DNA of 64,000 nt, from positions 5,580,001 to 5,644,000 of the forward strand of contig NZ_JAGGMR010000001.1 in NCBI RefSeq assembly GCF_017875645.1, read 5' to 3'. How positions within the stretch are numbered: position 1 is the first letter of the stretch; each line of letters opens with the position of its first letter. Below the pieces are notes generated by a model. That model searched no databases. It worked only from the letters and a program-made list of their open reading frames with translations, and had not been told where the DNA came from. This DNA comes from Nocardia goodfellowii. Its GTDB lineage: Bacteria; Actinomycetota; Actinomycetes; Mycobacteriales; Mycobacteriaceae. Made by a program: the position numbers and the translations under genes. Below are positions 8,367-17,226 of this stretch, piece by piece.

Positions 8367-9917
8367 ATGAGTGTTACGCGAGACAAGCTGGATCACCTCC
8401 GGGACATCCTGGAACTCGCCGCCGAACCCGCGGGCGAGACCGGCATCGCGAAACGCAAATCCAAGGGCATACCCAGCGCCCGGGAACGCGTGCACATGCT
8501 GCTCGACCCCGGCTCGTTCGTGGAGCTAGGCGCACTGGTGCGCAAGCCCGGCGGCGGCGAGGCCATGTACGGTGACGGCGTGGTCACCGGCCGCGGTTAC
8601 ATCGACGGCCGTCCGGTGGTGGTCATCTCGCACGACCAGACCGTCTACGGCGGGTCGGTCAGCGAGATGTTCGGCCGCAAGGTCGGCGCCGCCATGGAGT
8701 TCGCCTTCAACAACGCCTGCCCCGTGATCTGCGTCAACGACTCCGGCGGCGCGCGCATCCAGGACGGGGTGACCTCCCTGGCCTGGTACGCCACCATGTG
8801 CCGCTGGCAGGAGGACCTGTCCGGCTATGTGCCGATGGTGGCGATCATGCTCGGCAAATGCGCGGCGGGTTCGGTGTACGGCCCCATCAATATGGATGTC
8901 CTGGTCGCCACCGAGGACTCCTACATGTTCGTGACCGGTCCGGAGGTGATCAAGGCCGTGACCGGTTCCGAGGTCACGGCCGAGGAGCTGGGCGGCGCCC
9001 AGGCGCTGCAGGCCAACGGCACCGTGCACCATGTCGCCGCGACCGAGCGGGACGCCTTCGCCTGGGTTCGGGATTATCTGAGCTACCTCCCGACCAGCTG
9101 CCTGGAGCAGGCGCCGGTGCTCAACCCCGGGCTGGAACCCGAAATCACCGGCGCCGACCTCGAATTGGACCGGTTCATGCCGGATTCGGACAAGGTCGGC
9201 TACGACATGCACGACATCCTGCTGCGCATTTTCGACGACGGCGCGTTCCACGAGCTGGCGGCCGGCAGCGCGCAGAACCTCATCACCGGATTCGCGCGCG
9301 TGGACGGCCGCCCGGTGGGCGTGGTCGCGAACCAGCCGCTGGTGCTCGGCGGGGCGCTGGACGCCGCCTGCTCGGACAAGGCCGCCTACTTCATCCGGCT
9401 CTGCGACGCGTTCCATATCCCGCTGATCTACGTGGTGGACACTCCCGGTGTGCTGCCGGGCGTGGACGAGGAACGCAATCAGGTCATCAAGCGCGGCGGC
9501 CGCATGTTCCGCGCGCTCATCGAGGCGACCGTACCGATCGTGACCATCGTGACCCGCAAGGCCTACGGCGGCGGCTACGCGGTGATGGGCTGCAAACAGC
9601 TCGGTGCGGACTTCAACTTCGCCTGGCCCACCGCCCGGCTGGCGGTCATGGGCGCGGAGTCCATGGTGAGCATCGTGGGGCGCAAGCAGCTGGCCGTGAC
9701 ACCGCCTGATCAGCGTGCGGCGGTCCGCGCTCAGATGATCGATTTCTACAACGCCACCGTGGCGACGCCGTGGACCGCGGCCGAGCGCGGGTACATCGAC
9801 GCCGTCATCGAACCGTCGCGGACTCGGCTCGAGATCCGCAAGGCGCTCCGCCTGCTGCGCGACAAGAGCGCGACCCGCCGCCCCAACCCGCGCAAGCACA
9901 GCCTGTTCCCGATGTGA
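8367..9917 (+). CDS. acyl-CoA carboxylase carboxyltransferase (beta) subunit
   Basis: Carboxyltransferase subunit of an acetyl/propionyl/acyl-CoA carboxylase (AccD/PccB family), 516 residues, the usual length. It transfers CO2 from biotin to an acyl-CoA. The two crotonase-like halves are clear: the N-half has SARERVHMLLD, NDSGGARIQDGV and GKCAAGSVYGP, and the C-half has NQPLVLGGALD, DTPGVLPG and RKAYGGGYAVMG. I place the start at MSVTRDKLDH. The frame stays open about 530 bases further upstream, but that part resembles no carboxylase. No biotin subunit is nearby. The desaturase and esterase context suggests long-chain or mycolic acid precursor supply. Confidence 0.92.
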   Translation: MSVTRDKLDHLRDILELAAEPAGETGIAKRKSKGIPSARERVHMLLDPGSFVELGALVRKPGGGEAMYGDGVVTGRGYIDGRPVVVISHDQTVYGGSVSEMFGRKVGAAMEFAFNNACPVICVNDSGGARIQDGVTSLAWYATMCRWQEDLSGYVPMVAIMLGKCAAGSVYGPINMDVLVATEDSYMFVTGPEVIKAVTGSEVTAEELGGAQALQANGTVHHVAATERDAFAWVRDYLSYLPTSCLEQAPVLNPGLEPEITGADLELDRFMPDSDKVGYDMHDILLRIFDDGAFHELAAGSAQNLITGFARVDGRPVGVVANQPLVLGGALDAACSDKAAYFIRLCDAFHIPLIYVVDTPGVLPGVDEERNQVIKRGGRMFRALIEATVPIVTIVTRKAYGGGYAVMGCKQLGADFNFAWPTARLAVMGAESMVSIVGRKQLAVTPPDQRAAVRAQMIDFYNATVATPWTAAERGYIDAVIEPSRTRLEIRKALRLLRDKSATRRPNPRKHSLFPM

Positions 9918-10229
9918 ATCCGTCCGGATTGTGGTCTGTCACAAACGTGTTCGCGCGGCCGTGATGGATTCTCCGGCATCAGGCCGCCGCAGCGCCGAAT
10001 GCGTTGCGGGTGGCCTACTTTCGTGGAGCGCTCGGTTCCTCGTTCGCCGCGTGGGAGCCGGGCCGGTGGCGGGTCCGCCGCGTTTGTTCCCTACCGATAC
10101 TCGGCCGGGCCCGCCACACCCTCGAACCCGTTGTCGCCTTTCACGATTCACCCCATTTCGGCGTTGTGACACCGACGCAAACCACTGTGATCCACAGCAC
10201 AAATGGTTAAAGTCACCTACTGTCGAAAT
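9918..10229. other. intergenic region with promoter of the small Zn-ribbon gene
   Basis: 312 bases without a credible gene. The only clear signal is TACTGT at 10218-10223, six bases before the ATG at 10230, fitting a -10 box for a leaderless transcript. Confidence 0.45.
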
Positions 10230-10439
10230 ATGAGTGAAGGAGACGCGCCGGCCACGGTCGTCAAAGAGATTCTGAACTACTTCGGCAAGTGCCCGGCCTG
10301 CGGCTACCCGGCGCGCGCCGCGGAGGTCCGCGCGCCGTCCGCCAAGAACGGAGAGATCGTGGTGACCATCGCGGCCACCTGCGACTTACCGTGCGGCTGG
10401 TCCGGCCCGGCCCAGCGAACCGTCATGACCAGGCAATAG
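10230..10439 (+). CDS. small putative zinc-ribbon protein
   Basis: A 69-residue protein of unknown function. The sequence CPACGYPARA followed about 30 residues later by CDLPCGWSG gives two Cys pairs, consistent with a zinc ribbon. The start is chosen at MSEGDAPATV because a TACTGT box ends six bases before it, suggesting a leaderless mRNA; an upstream in-frame GTG/ATG would lie inside that promoter. It converges on the lipase gene at 10459. Small Zn-ribbon proteins may bind nucleic acid or partner proteins, but nothing here decides this. Confidence 0.6.
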   Translation: MSEGDAPATVVKEILNYFGKCPACGYPARAAEVRAPSAKNGEIVVTIAATCDLPCGWSGPAQRTVMTRQ

Positions 10440-10458
10440 CGCACGCCCGCACCGGCTT

Positions 10459-11847
10459 TCAGCATTCAGATCTGGCGGGCACGCCGCGCAGGCGCTCGTC
10501 GAGCCAGCCGATCGCCTCCGGATAGCCGAGTACCGCGCCCACCACGTGTTCACCGAGCACACCGCGATACACCGCCGATGCCCCGAGCGCGCACTGCTCG
10601 CGATACAGATTGCGGGCGCCTTCGGCCGGAATCCAGAACTCCTGCTCCCCGTTGTAGATGTAGAGCGGTACCGCGGACTTCATGCCCTCCATCCGCGTCA
10701 CCCGATAGATCTCGGCGGCGAACTCCGAGTTCAGCGGATCCGGGAAGTTGGCCGCGATGTCGATCGGCAGCATCAGCACCCCGGCGGCGCCGAAGATACT
10801 GCCGCACAGGTCCTTTGCCGGAGAGGTGGACAGCCACTGCGCCAGATTGTTCATCCGGCCGAGAATTTCGGGCCGCTCCCGGGCCACGCCGAAGGTGGCG
10901 CCGATGAACACCGCCGAGGCCAGGTTGGCGTTCATGCTGCGCGCCAGAATCTGATAGTCGGCGGGCACCCCGCCCAGCGCCGCACCGACGACCACGCCGT
11001 TCAGTTCCGGCGCGTACCGCGCCAGCAGCTTCACCGCACCGTGCGTGGCGATGGCACCGCCGGAGTAGCCGAGCATGCCGAAGGAACTGGCGCCGAACTC
11101 GTCCGGCAGCCACCCGCGCACCGCCCGGACAGCGTCCAGGATCGCGTGCCCCGCGACATACGGTTCCGCGTAGGCCATCCACGGGCCCTGATGGTCCGGA
11201 ATCAGCGCCGCGTAGCCGCGCAACAGCGCCAATTGTGTTGTCGGCGGCAGATAGTCGGTCGCGCTGACCTCGGCCGCCCAGCCGTGCGCCAGGCTGTAAC
11301 CGGGAGTGCAGTCGCGGCCGAGACCGTCGATGGGCAGATTGTTCACCACGACCGGCCGGTCGCCCGGGCCGGTCCAGGCGCCGTGCGGAATCACCAGGGT
11401 CGCGGTGGCGAACGACGGCCGTCCGTGCGCGTCGGTGGTGCGGTATTTCAACAGCAGGGCCTGCCGGAACGGCACCAGCACCAGCGCACCGGCGGTCGCG
11501 GTGACATCGCGGACCTCGATCACCTCGCCGGGCGAATAGTCCGCCAAGCCGGCGGGCCAGGCGTCGAACATCGCGTCGCCGACATTGCTGGGCAGGGTCG
11601 CCTGCCACAGCGCCGCGAGGCCCGGTTCGCCCCCGGCGGAGTCGACCAGCTCGGGTGCGTTCGGATGCGGGACCGGGTTGATCGGCGGCGGCGGGATCAC
11701 CTGATCGATCCACTGCTGGATACCGGGCAGCAAGCCACCGGAGAGATCGGGTATCGGCGGCGGCGCCGGTGGTTGAGCGGCCGCCGGCGCCGCGAACAGC
11801 GGGCACAACAACAGCACTGCGAAAAGCAGAGCGCGCGTACTTCTCAT
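10459..11847 (-). CDS. secreted lipase (secretory lipase family)
   Basis: Extracellular lipase of the LIP/secretory lipase family (PF03583-like), 462 residues. The signal peptide (1-24, cleaved near AAAQPP) is followed by a Pro-rich segment. The body shows RDVTATAGALVLVPFRQALLL, the typical N-terminal strand region, and YRTTDAHGRP. The nucleophile elbow is GYSGGAIAT. A late IYNGEQEFWIP and GEHVVGAV supply the Asp/Glu and His region. A second member of the family lies just upstream at 12062-13297, so the pair looks like a tandem duplication. The probable role is hydrolysis of host or environmental acylglycerols. Confidence 0.85.
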   Translation of the reverse strand: MRSTRALLFAVLLLCPLFAAPAAAQPPAPPPIPDLSGGLLPGIQQWIDQVIPPPPINPVPHPNAPELVDSAGGEPGLAALWQATLPSNVGDAMFDAWPAGLADYSPGEVIEVRDVTATAGALVLVPFRQALLLKYRTTDAHGRPSFATATLVIPHGAWTGPGDRPVVVNNLPIDGLGRDCTPGYSLAHGWAAEVSATDYLPPTTQLALLRGYAALIPDHQGPWMAYAEPYVAGHAILDAVRAVRGWLPDEFGASSFGMLGYSGGAIATHGAVKLLARYAPELNGVVVGAALGGVPADYQILARSMNANLASAVFIGATFGVARERPEILGRMNNLAQWLSTSPAKDLCGSIFGAAGVLMLPIDIAANFPDPLNSEFAAEIYRVTRMEGMKSAVPLYIYNGEQEFWIPAEGARNLYREQCALGASAVYRGVLGEHVVGAVLGYPEAIGWLDERLRGVPARSEC

Positions 11848-12061
11848 GGCACAAGCCCCTGGTTGCGACGTCGATGTCCCTGTGCCCCGGAACGTCGCGG
11901 CCTTCGGATCTGTGCGGTGCCAGCCCCCCGAATGCCACTGCGGAACCAGGCACAGGAAATTCAGGCTAGCCGCAACGGCGCCGCCGGATCCGGGTTTACG
12001 CCCGGGGTGACGGTGTCATGGCCGAATCGCAACTATCTCGTGCCATCGAAGGTGCTGTGCG

Positions 12062-13297
12062 TCAGCAGTTGCTCGGCGCGGGCTCCCCTCTGAAGCGGGC
12101 ATCCAGCCAGCCCAGTGCCGCCGGGATGCCGAGCACCGCGGCCGTCAGATGGTCCGGCACCGGAATCTGCTCGGCTTGCACTTTCACCCCGGCCGCGCAC
12201 CAGCGCTTGTCGGTGTTCACGATCGCGTCGACGGGCACCAGCCCGTCGATCGGCGAATGCCATTCGAAGACCGGCATTTCCGGCACCCCGTCGTAGAGTT
12301 CGAGGCTGTTCTCCTCGACCACCGCGCGGGCCTCGGCGTCGTTGATCATCGAGGTGGTCTTCGCGAAGTCCATCGCGCCGCGCCCGGCGCCGGTGGCGAT
12401 GATGTCGTTGGTGCAGCTGTTGGCGATCGCGTCCCGGGCAGCCAGTCCACGCTCGTTGAGCTGATCGCTGAGCGGGAACCGCTTCGGGTATTCCCGTTCC
12501 AGTCCCAAACCGGCCGCCAGCGCCAGCCCGAACACCGGATGCGCACCGAGACCGAGCCCTTCCATCATCTTCACCAGGTTCATCGGCACCCCGCCCATCG
12601 CGGCGCCGGCGATCTCCAGTTCGGGGGCGTACTTCGGTTGCAGCGCGGCCGCCCAGGCGGTGGCCATGCCGCCACCGGAGTAACCGATCATCGTGGTCGG
12701 GCTCGCGGCCAACCGCAGTTCGTCCACGCGCTTGACCGCGCGAATGCCGTCCAGGGTGATCTGACCGCCGAGTTTGGCCGCCCCGTAAGCGAATTGCGGG
12801 CCGAGGTGATCGGGCAGCGCCACGCTCCAGCCGCGCTGCAGCAGGATGTTCCAGCCCGGCGCCTCGCGCACGAGCAGATTCGGGTCACTGGTGTAGAGCA
12901 CCCGCGACACCGAGCACTCCGCGCCGAGGCCGTTGATGATGTGCTGGAACGACAGCAGCGGGCCGTCGGGCCGATGCGCGCGCGGCGTGAGCACCGTGGT
13001 GGTGGCCGCGATCGGTTTGCCTTCGGAATTGGTGGACCGGAATCGCACCAGGGTCACGGTGGTGTCCGGGAAGATCAGCAGCGGCGGCATGGCGCGCACG
13101 CCCAGCACGTCGCCAGGCTTCTTCTCGGCCAGATCAGCTGGCGTCGCATAGAACGGGTCGGGGTCGGGTGCCGGATACAGCGGTGCGCTGTGCCCCCCGC
13201 CCGCCGTGGCGAGCACCATCACGATCCCCAGCACCAACGCGCCCACCGCCCGCGTCAATGGTCTTCTCTCCGAACGTAGGGAATTCCCCATGGACAT
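12062..13297 (-). CDS. secreted lipase (secretory lipase family), paralogue
   Basis: Secretory lipase family protein, 411 residues, paralogue of 10459-11847. It has a signal peptide with twin Arg ahead of a hydrophobic core (RRPLTRAVGALVLG). The domain starts with DVLGVRAMPPLLIFPDTTVTL, and the nucleophile elbow is GYSGGGMAT. FEWHSPIDGLVPVDA gives the acid region and PDHLTAAVLG the histidine. I start at 13297 because GGGAG lies six bases upstream; an alternative start 18 bases earlier lacks this. It has the same orientation as its paralogue, with about 210 bases between them, so it may be an independent unit. Confidence 0.83.
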   Translation of the reverse strand: MSMGNSLRSERRPLTRAVGALVLGIVMVLATAGGGHSAPLYPAPDPDPFYATPADLAEKKPGDVLGVRAMPPLLIFPDTTVTLVRFRSTNSEGKPIAATTTVLTPRAHRPDGPLLSFQHIINGLGAECSVSRVLYTSDPNLLVREAPGWNILLQRGWSVALPDHLGPQFAYGAAKLGGQITLDGIRAVKRVDELRLAASPTTMIGYSGGGMATAWAAALQPKYAPELEIAGAAMGGVPMNLVKMMEGLGLGAHPVFGLALAAGLGLEREYPKRFPLSDQLNERGLAARDAIANSCTNDIIATGAGRGAMDFAKTTSMINDAEARAVVEENSLELYDGVPEMPVFEWHSPIDGLVPVDAIVNTDKRWCAAGVKVQAEQIPVPDHLTAAVLGIPAALGWLDARFRGEPAPSNC

Positions 13298-13454
13298 AGC
13301 CTCTCCCAGATTCAACGTTCGTGATCATATTCGGTCAGCGACGCGGACCAGCGGCAGGGGCGGCCGCGAATATGTTGGCAATTCACAAGTTTGAGGTACC
13401 CCGCCTGTGCGAGCGGACCACGCGGTCTCGGAACAGTCCCCAATTGACAGCGCC

Positions 13455-14579
13455 TCACGGCCGATCGAGCACGCCCCGCAGGAATGCCAGCACATCCGGA
13501 AAAGCCTGGCGCGCCGCACCGGAATGATCACCCGGATAGACGTGGGCCCGCAGGTCCGCCCCGGCCAGCCGGAGTTCGGCGATGAGCTTGGCGCTGAGCG
13601 GAGCCGGCACGTCGAGATCCGCCGCGCCCTGCCCCAGGAACAGCGGGACGGAGTGGCCCTCGATCGGGATTCGCAGCATCGCGTGTACCGCCGCGCTCAG
13701 CGCCGGATCTCGCAGTGGCCGGTTCAGCATCGCCCCGATCGCCACCGCGCGGACCAGTTCGTCGGCCTCGTTGACACAATTCGACTCGACCACCTCGAGC
13801 ACCGCCCGCCCGGTGTCGGTCAGATAGCTGTCGACATCGAGCTCCGGTGCGGTAGCCCGTAATCCGGCGACGATCATGGCGAAGTAGGCCGTGCTCATCC
13901 GCAAGGGCAGCCGCGGCACCCACGGGCCCAGCAGCGGCGCGACGAGTTCCAGGTTCGACGGTGGCCCGGTGGCCGCCGCGCCACGCAGTCGCAGCTCCGG
14001 TGCGTCGGTGGGTGCGAGGTGTGCGGCGAACAGCGCGGTCTGCCCGCCCTGCGACTGCCCGAGCGCCGCCCAGCGATCGCTCAACTCGGGCGCCACCGCG
14101 CGGGCCGCGCGCACACCGTCGATCACGCTGCGCGCCTGCGACGGTCCGTCCAGATAGGGATGGGTGCCCGGGGTGCCGAGCCCGACGTAATCGGAGACGA
14201 GCACGGCGAAACCGGCGCGCAGCAGTGCCGGGTACAGCTCGGTGAGGTAGTACGCCCGCGGTTGCAGCGTGAACGCACAGTGGTCCGCGATGCCGACGGT
14301 CCCGTGCGCGTACGCGACCACCGGCCAACCGCCCGGTGGGGGCGGTCCCGGTGGCAGATAGACCATCTCGGTGCTCTGCATCGGACCGCGCGGCCCGCGC
14401 GACCAATAGGTGATCCGCCGCTCCGAGGCCGCGCCGGTGACCCGCACGTGCTCGGGCGCTGCCGCCACGTCGGTCACCACTCCGGGCGCGGTGGACTGCG
14501 CCGACGCCGGCGGCGCCAGGGCCACCGCGAGCGCGAGCACGACACCCGCCACTCCTGCCGTGATCCGAGTCCGCGTCAC
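13455..14579 (-). CDS. secreted alpha/beta hydrolase, lipase-like
   Basis: Third secreted hydrolase in a row, about 374 residues. The signal peptide ends near PPASAQ. The oxyanion motif is AYAHGTVG, the nucleophile elbow is GQSQGGQTALFA, and the catalytic His is in VYPGDHSGA. It fits the secretory lipase superfamily (PF03583-like) but is shorter and more divergent than the two upstream paralogues. I use GTG at 14579, giving a short n-region (VTRTR) before the hydrophobic core; a TTG at 14615 is possible. Neither has a clear ribosome-binding site. It is divergent from the lipoprotein gene at 14683. Confidence 0.75.
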   Translation of the reverse strand: MTRTRITAGVAGVVLALAVALAPPASAQSTAPGVVTDVAAAPEHVRVTGAASERRITYWSRGPRGPMQSTEMVYLPPGPPPPGGWPVVAYAHGTVGIADHCAFTLQPRAYYLTELYPALLRAGFAVLVSDYVGLGTPGTHPYLDGPSQARSVIDGVRAARAVAPELSDRWAALGQSQGGQTALFAAHLAPTDAPELRLRGAAATGPPSNLELVAPLLGPWVPRLPLRMSTAYFAMIVAGLRATAPELDVDSYLTDTGRAVLEVVESNCVNEADELVRAVAIGAMLNRPLRDPALSAAVHAMLRIPIEGHSVPLFLGQGAADLDVPAPLSAKLIAELRLAGADLRAHVYPGDHSGAARQAFPDVLAFLRGVLDRP

Positions 14580-14682
14580 CGACCGACTATTGCCCCGATC
14601 GGGGCGGTCGATCAAGACACCACAATCGGTGGCGGCGACCGCTGACTACGCTCGGGTGTTCGACAGAGCGAAAGGACCACCT

Positions 14683-15156
14683 GTGCCGAAACACCTGTGG
14701 CTCGGTGCCGCGGCGCTGGCCGCTGTCCTCGCGCTGACAGGTTGCGGCTCGGACGCGGAACGGGTATCGGAGCCGGCGCCGACCATCACGTCGCCCACTG
14801 CCGCTCCCCTCCGTACGGCCGCTACTCCCCCTGTCGATCCCTACGCCGGTCTCCCTCTGATCGAGCGCGTCGAATGGACCGAAGCCGTCGACGGTCCGCG
14901 GCTGCTGGTCTTCCCGGCACCGGCCGGGCGCAAGACCAGCCATCCCGGATCCGACGAACGGGCCTGGCAGGAAGTGGTTCGAGGGGCGCCGGACGCCGAG
15001 ACGCCGGGGATGCGCGACCAATTCATCTGTCACTGGGTATGGGCCCGCCTGGTACAGCCGAACAAGCCGAGCTGGAATCTCGAGCCTTGGCGGCCGGCGG
15101 TCGGATACCAGGCGACGGTGGATGCCTCGTGTAATCCCGGCGGCCCGGAGCGCTGA
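14683..15156 (+). CDS. DUF2599 lipoprotein
   Basis: Lipoprotein of 157 residues. The N-terminus has a Lys, a hydrophobic core and the lipobox LTGC, so it should be anchored on the outer face of the membrane. A Ser/Thr/Pro-rich linker (about 30-60) precedes a C-terminal domain matching DUF2599: WTEAVDG, LLVFPAPAGR, AWQEV, and MRDQFICHWVWARLVQP with a conserved Cys and aromatic cluster. The GTG start has AAAGGA six bases upstream. Function of DUF2599 is unknown. Confidence 0.8.
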   Translation: MPKHLWLGAAALAAVLALTGCGSDAERVSEPAPTITSPTAAPLRTAATPPVDPYAGLPLIERVEWTEAVDGPRLLVFPAPAGRKTSHPGSDERAWQEVVRGAPDAETPGMRDQFICHWVWARLVQPNKPSWNLEPWRPAVGYQATVDASCNPGGPER

Positions 15157-15390
15157 ATAACTATAAATTAACCAATGCTATTGGCGGCAATCCGGATTGA
15201 CGCATTTCTTCGAACACCGGCTCGAACACGTTCAGCCGCATGGACAACCGAACCCCTGCGGCCTGATCCCACCCTGGTCAGCAAGGCCATCACCGGCCTA
15301 GTCACGAATTCGTCTCATGGTCTCGGGAATGTCAACCAAACCACCCGGTCGGGACGTCGGGAAAACCGCCGGGAATCGTGAAAAGCACCA
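15157..15390. other. intergenic region, no gene seen
   Basis: About 230 bases between the DUF2599 gene and the inverted-repeat promoter near 15411. It is relatively AT-rich at the start, with no strong hairpin and no reading frame with a ribosome-binding site. Confidence 0.4.
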
Positions 15391-15392
15391 AG

Positions 15393-15451
15393 TGCGAATG
15401 CAATCGATAGTGCAGATGTACTTGCATCTGAAAGGCCGCCAGCCCTAAACT
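15393..15451 (+). promoter_or_regulatory. inverted-repeat operator/promoter, copy A
   Basis: TGCAGATG (15411-15418), six bases TACTTG, then CATCTGAA (15425-15432) form an imperfect inverted repeat. Its right half overlaps a -35 box TTGCAT (15422-15427), with -10 TAAACT at 15446-15451 and an 18-base spacer. An extra half-site-like TGCGAATGCA lies at 15393-15402. Copy B at 18662 has nearly the same sequence and identical -35/-10 geometry. Confidence 0.65.
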
Positions 15452-15493
15452 CAGACCCGCAGGGCTTTACAGGGGACAACCAGGGGAGGCCGC

Positions 15494-15559
15494 GTGAGCG
15501 AGCCGATGGTCGTGTTGCCAAAGGTTTGCTGCCGCCAGACCAAAGGGGCGTTCGAATGA
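15494..15559 (+). CDS. 21-residue upstream micro-ORF
   Basis: GTG start with GGGGAGG about six bases before it (15483-15489), which is the best ribosome-binding site in the transcript from promoter copy A. It encodes 21 residues beginning VSEPMVVLPK and containing a Cys-Cys pair. Its TGA overlaps the ATG of the next gene (ATGA at 15556-15559), so it may serve mainly to couple translation. No similarity is recognised. Confidence 0.45.
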   Translation: MSEPMVVLPKVCCRQTKGAFE

Positions 15560-15861
15560 ACCAACCACATTACGGCGGCCGGCTCGGCTTCGCCGATGCC
15601 GCATTGGCCGACCAGCCAGCGAACGGTACAACTATGAGTACATCGTCGGCCCGTAGCGGCCACCGAAAAGCAGCACATTCGCGCGATACCGCAGTCGCGT
15701 TCGTCATCCATGCCGTCGAGTCCACGGGCGCGGCCACCAGGAACGATTTCGATATCGATCGGATCGTTTCCACGGCGCATGCCATGGCCGACGACTGGGA
15801 TATGAACGTCCTGCAGCCGTCGACGTTCTGGCGCATCGCGTCCAGCTGCATCAAGCAGTAG
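15556..15861 (+). CDS. small protein of unknown function
   Basis: A 101-residue protein, not recognised. It begins MNQPHYGGRL and has a basic, Ser-rich middle (STSSARSGHRKAAHSRD). A more ordered C-terminal half carries IHAVESTG, AHAMADDWDM and FWRIASSCIKQ. There is no signal peptide or membrane helix. Translation probably depends on the overlapping micro-ORF at 15494, because no ribosome-binding site precedes this ATG. It lies under promoter copy A, which is shared with two other loci in this island, so it is likely controlled with them. Confidence 0.5.
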   Translation: MNQPHYGGRLGFADAALADQPANGTTMSTSSARSGHRKAAHSRDTAVAFVIHAVESTGAATRNDFDIDRIVSTAHAMADDWDMNVLQPSTFWRIASSCIKQ

Positions 15862-16186
15862 ACGCCGACTACGGCACGGGGGTCGAATACCGCTGTGCCG
15901 CAATGACCATCGGGTTCGCACGCGCTCACCAGCGCCGGCATGACACCCGAGAGATCTCTTCGCCGCCCGCACCGGCACACCACCGACGCGTTCGGCGGCT
16001 CGGTGACGATCCTGCGTGACGCGGCCCGCTCCGGCGACGGCCGCGACCGACTCGCGCGGATAACGGACAATTCACCCAGTCTGCGATGTGGGCCCGAGCG
16101 ACCATCAAACGCGCTCAGCGGACCCGCCCGCCACCCTTACCAATTCGGCCCGCTGACAGCCGGCCTCTTCCACCGCATACGACAAC
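15862..16186. other. intergenic region, no gene seen
   Basis: About 325 bases between the small protein and the hairpin after the HTH gene. Frames crossing it are Arg/Pro-rich, lack ribosome-binding sites and run into the hairpin. I see no credible gene. Confidence 0.45.
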
Positions 16187-16217
16187 AGTGCGGGCGACCG
16201 GATCGGTCGCCCGCACT
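16187..16217 (-). terminator. perfect 14-bp hairpin terminator
   Basis: AGTGCGGGCGACCG (16187-16200), loop GAT, CGGTCGCCCGCACT (16204-16217). The stem is perfect. It lies 33 bases beyond the stop codon of the leftward HTH gene, so it is probably its terminator, and it may also stop rightward transcription from the small gene. Confidence 0.75.
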
Positions 16218-16249
16218 CTTGCGTATGTATGGTTGCGCGGCGATTACGC

Positions 16250-17137
16250 CTATAGATCCGCCGCGTAGTTGGTGATCAGCTCGATGGACTTGTCCGGTGG
16301 CAGCGACTGCACGCTCAAACGGTCCATCACGGTCAGATACATCTCGAGATCCTGCCGGCGATCCAAATACAGGGCGCTGGTGAGGTGTTCGAGGTAGACG
16401 ATGTCAGGCAGCTCGCGCTCGGAGAAGCGCAGAATGCTGAACGAGCTACCCGCGGCCGCATGCTCGCCCGCCGCATAAGGCAGCACCTGCACGGTGACAT
16501 TCGGCAGGGCGGCGAGCTTGCACAGGTGCCGCATCTGATCGCGATGCACACCCGGGCCGCCGACCGGTCGATGCAGCGCGGCTTCATCGATCACGGCCCA
16601 CAGCACCGGCGGATCCACGCGGTACAGCAACTCTTGGCGGTGCTGCCGCACGGCGACGCGCCGATCGGTATCGGCGTCGTCGCTTCCAAGCGACAGCACG
16701 GCCCGCGCATAGTCGGGCGTCTGCAACAGCCCCGGCACCAAATGCGCTTCGTAGGTACGGATCTTGCTCGCCGCCTGCTCCAAGCCGAGGTAGGTGCCGA
16801 ACCACGACGGCAGCAGGTCACTGTAGCGATGCCACCAGCCGGGTTCGTTCGCCCGCCTGGCCAGATCGAGGAACCGCTCGCGTTCTTCGGGATCGGTGAT
16901 TCCGTAGAGCGTCAGCAGGTCTCGGATGTCTCGTTCTTTGAAGCCGGTGCGGCCCAACTCGAGACGACTTATCTTGGCGTGCGATCCACGGATCGCGTCG
17001 CCCGCGGCCTCCCGGGTGATGTTGCAACTCTCCCGGAGTTTTCGTAACTGTCCGCCGAGCGCGATCCGAAGCACAGTCGGACCACGTTCCGCGACAACCG
17101 ATTGCACACGACCGTCGTCATCGGGTTCTGCGATCAT
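16250..17137 (-). CDS. HTH (XRE) regulator with DUF5753 domain
   Basis: DNA-binding regulator of 295 residues. The N-terminal XRE-type helix-turn-helix (about 25-85) reads LGGQLRKLRESCNITREAAGDAI, then SRLELGRTGF. The C-terminal DUF5753 ligand/partner domain (about 100-280) has EPGWWHRYSD, LPSWFGTYLGLE, VPGLLQTPDYARAV, LPNVTVQVLPY and YLDRRQDLEMY. This architecture (Scr1/WhiJ-like) is typically paired with DUF397 proteins in actinobacteria, and a DUF397 gene lies just upstream on the same strand. GGAGA precedes the ATG. It is the obvious candidate to bind the inverted repeats in this island. Confidence 0.9.
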   Translation of the reverse strand: MIAEPDDDGRVQSVVAERGPTVLRIALGGQLRKLRESCNITREAAGDAIRGSHAKISRLELGRTGFKERDIRDLLTLYGITDPEERERFLDLARRANEPGWWHRYSDLLPSWFGTYLGLEQAASKIRTYEAHLVPGLLQTPDYARAVLSLGSDDADTDRRVAVRQHRQELLYRVDPPVLWAVIDEAALHRPVGGPGVHRDQMRHLCKLAALPNVTVQVLPYAAGEHAAAGSSFSILRFSERELPDIVYLEHLTSALYLDRRQDLEMYLTVMDRLSVQSLPPDKSIELITNYAADL

Positions 17138-17226
17138 GGAGTTCGTCTCCGATACTCGAGGTTGCCCACCAGTGTGTCACAAACGCGCCGTCTAGAGACA
17201 CACCGCACCGACCGCAATGTTACCGC

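Noticed and set aside
15940..16275. 111-codon plus-strand frame
   Set aside because: Runs through the perfect hairpin at 16187-16217, has no ribosome-binding site and an Arg/Pro/Ser-rich composition.
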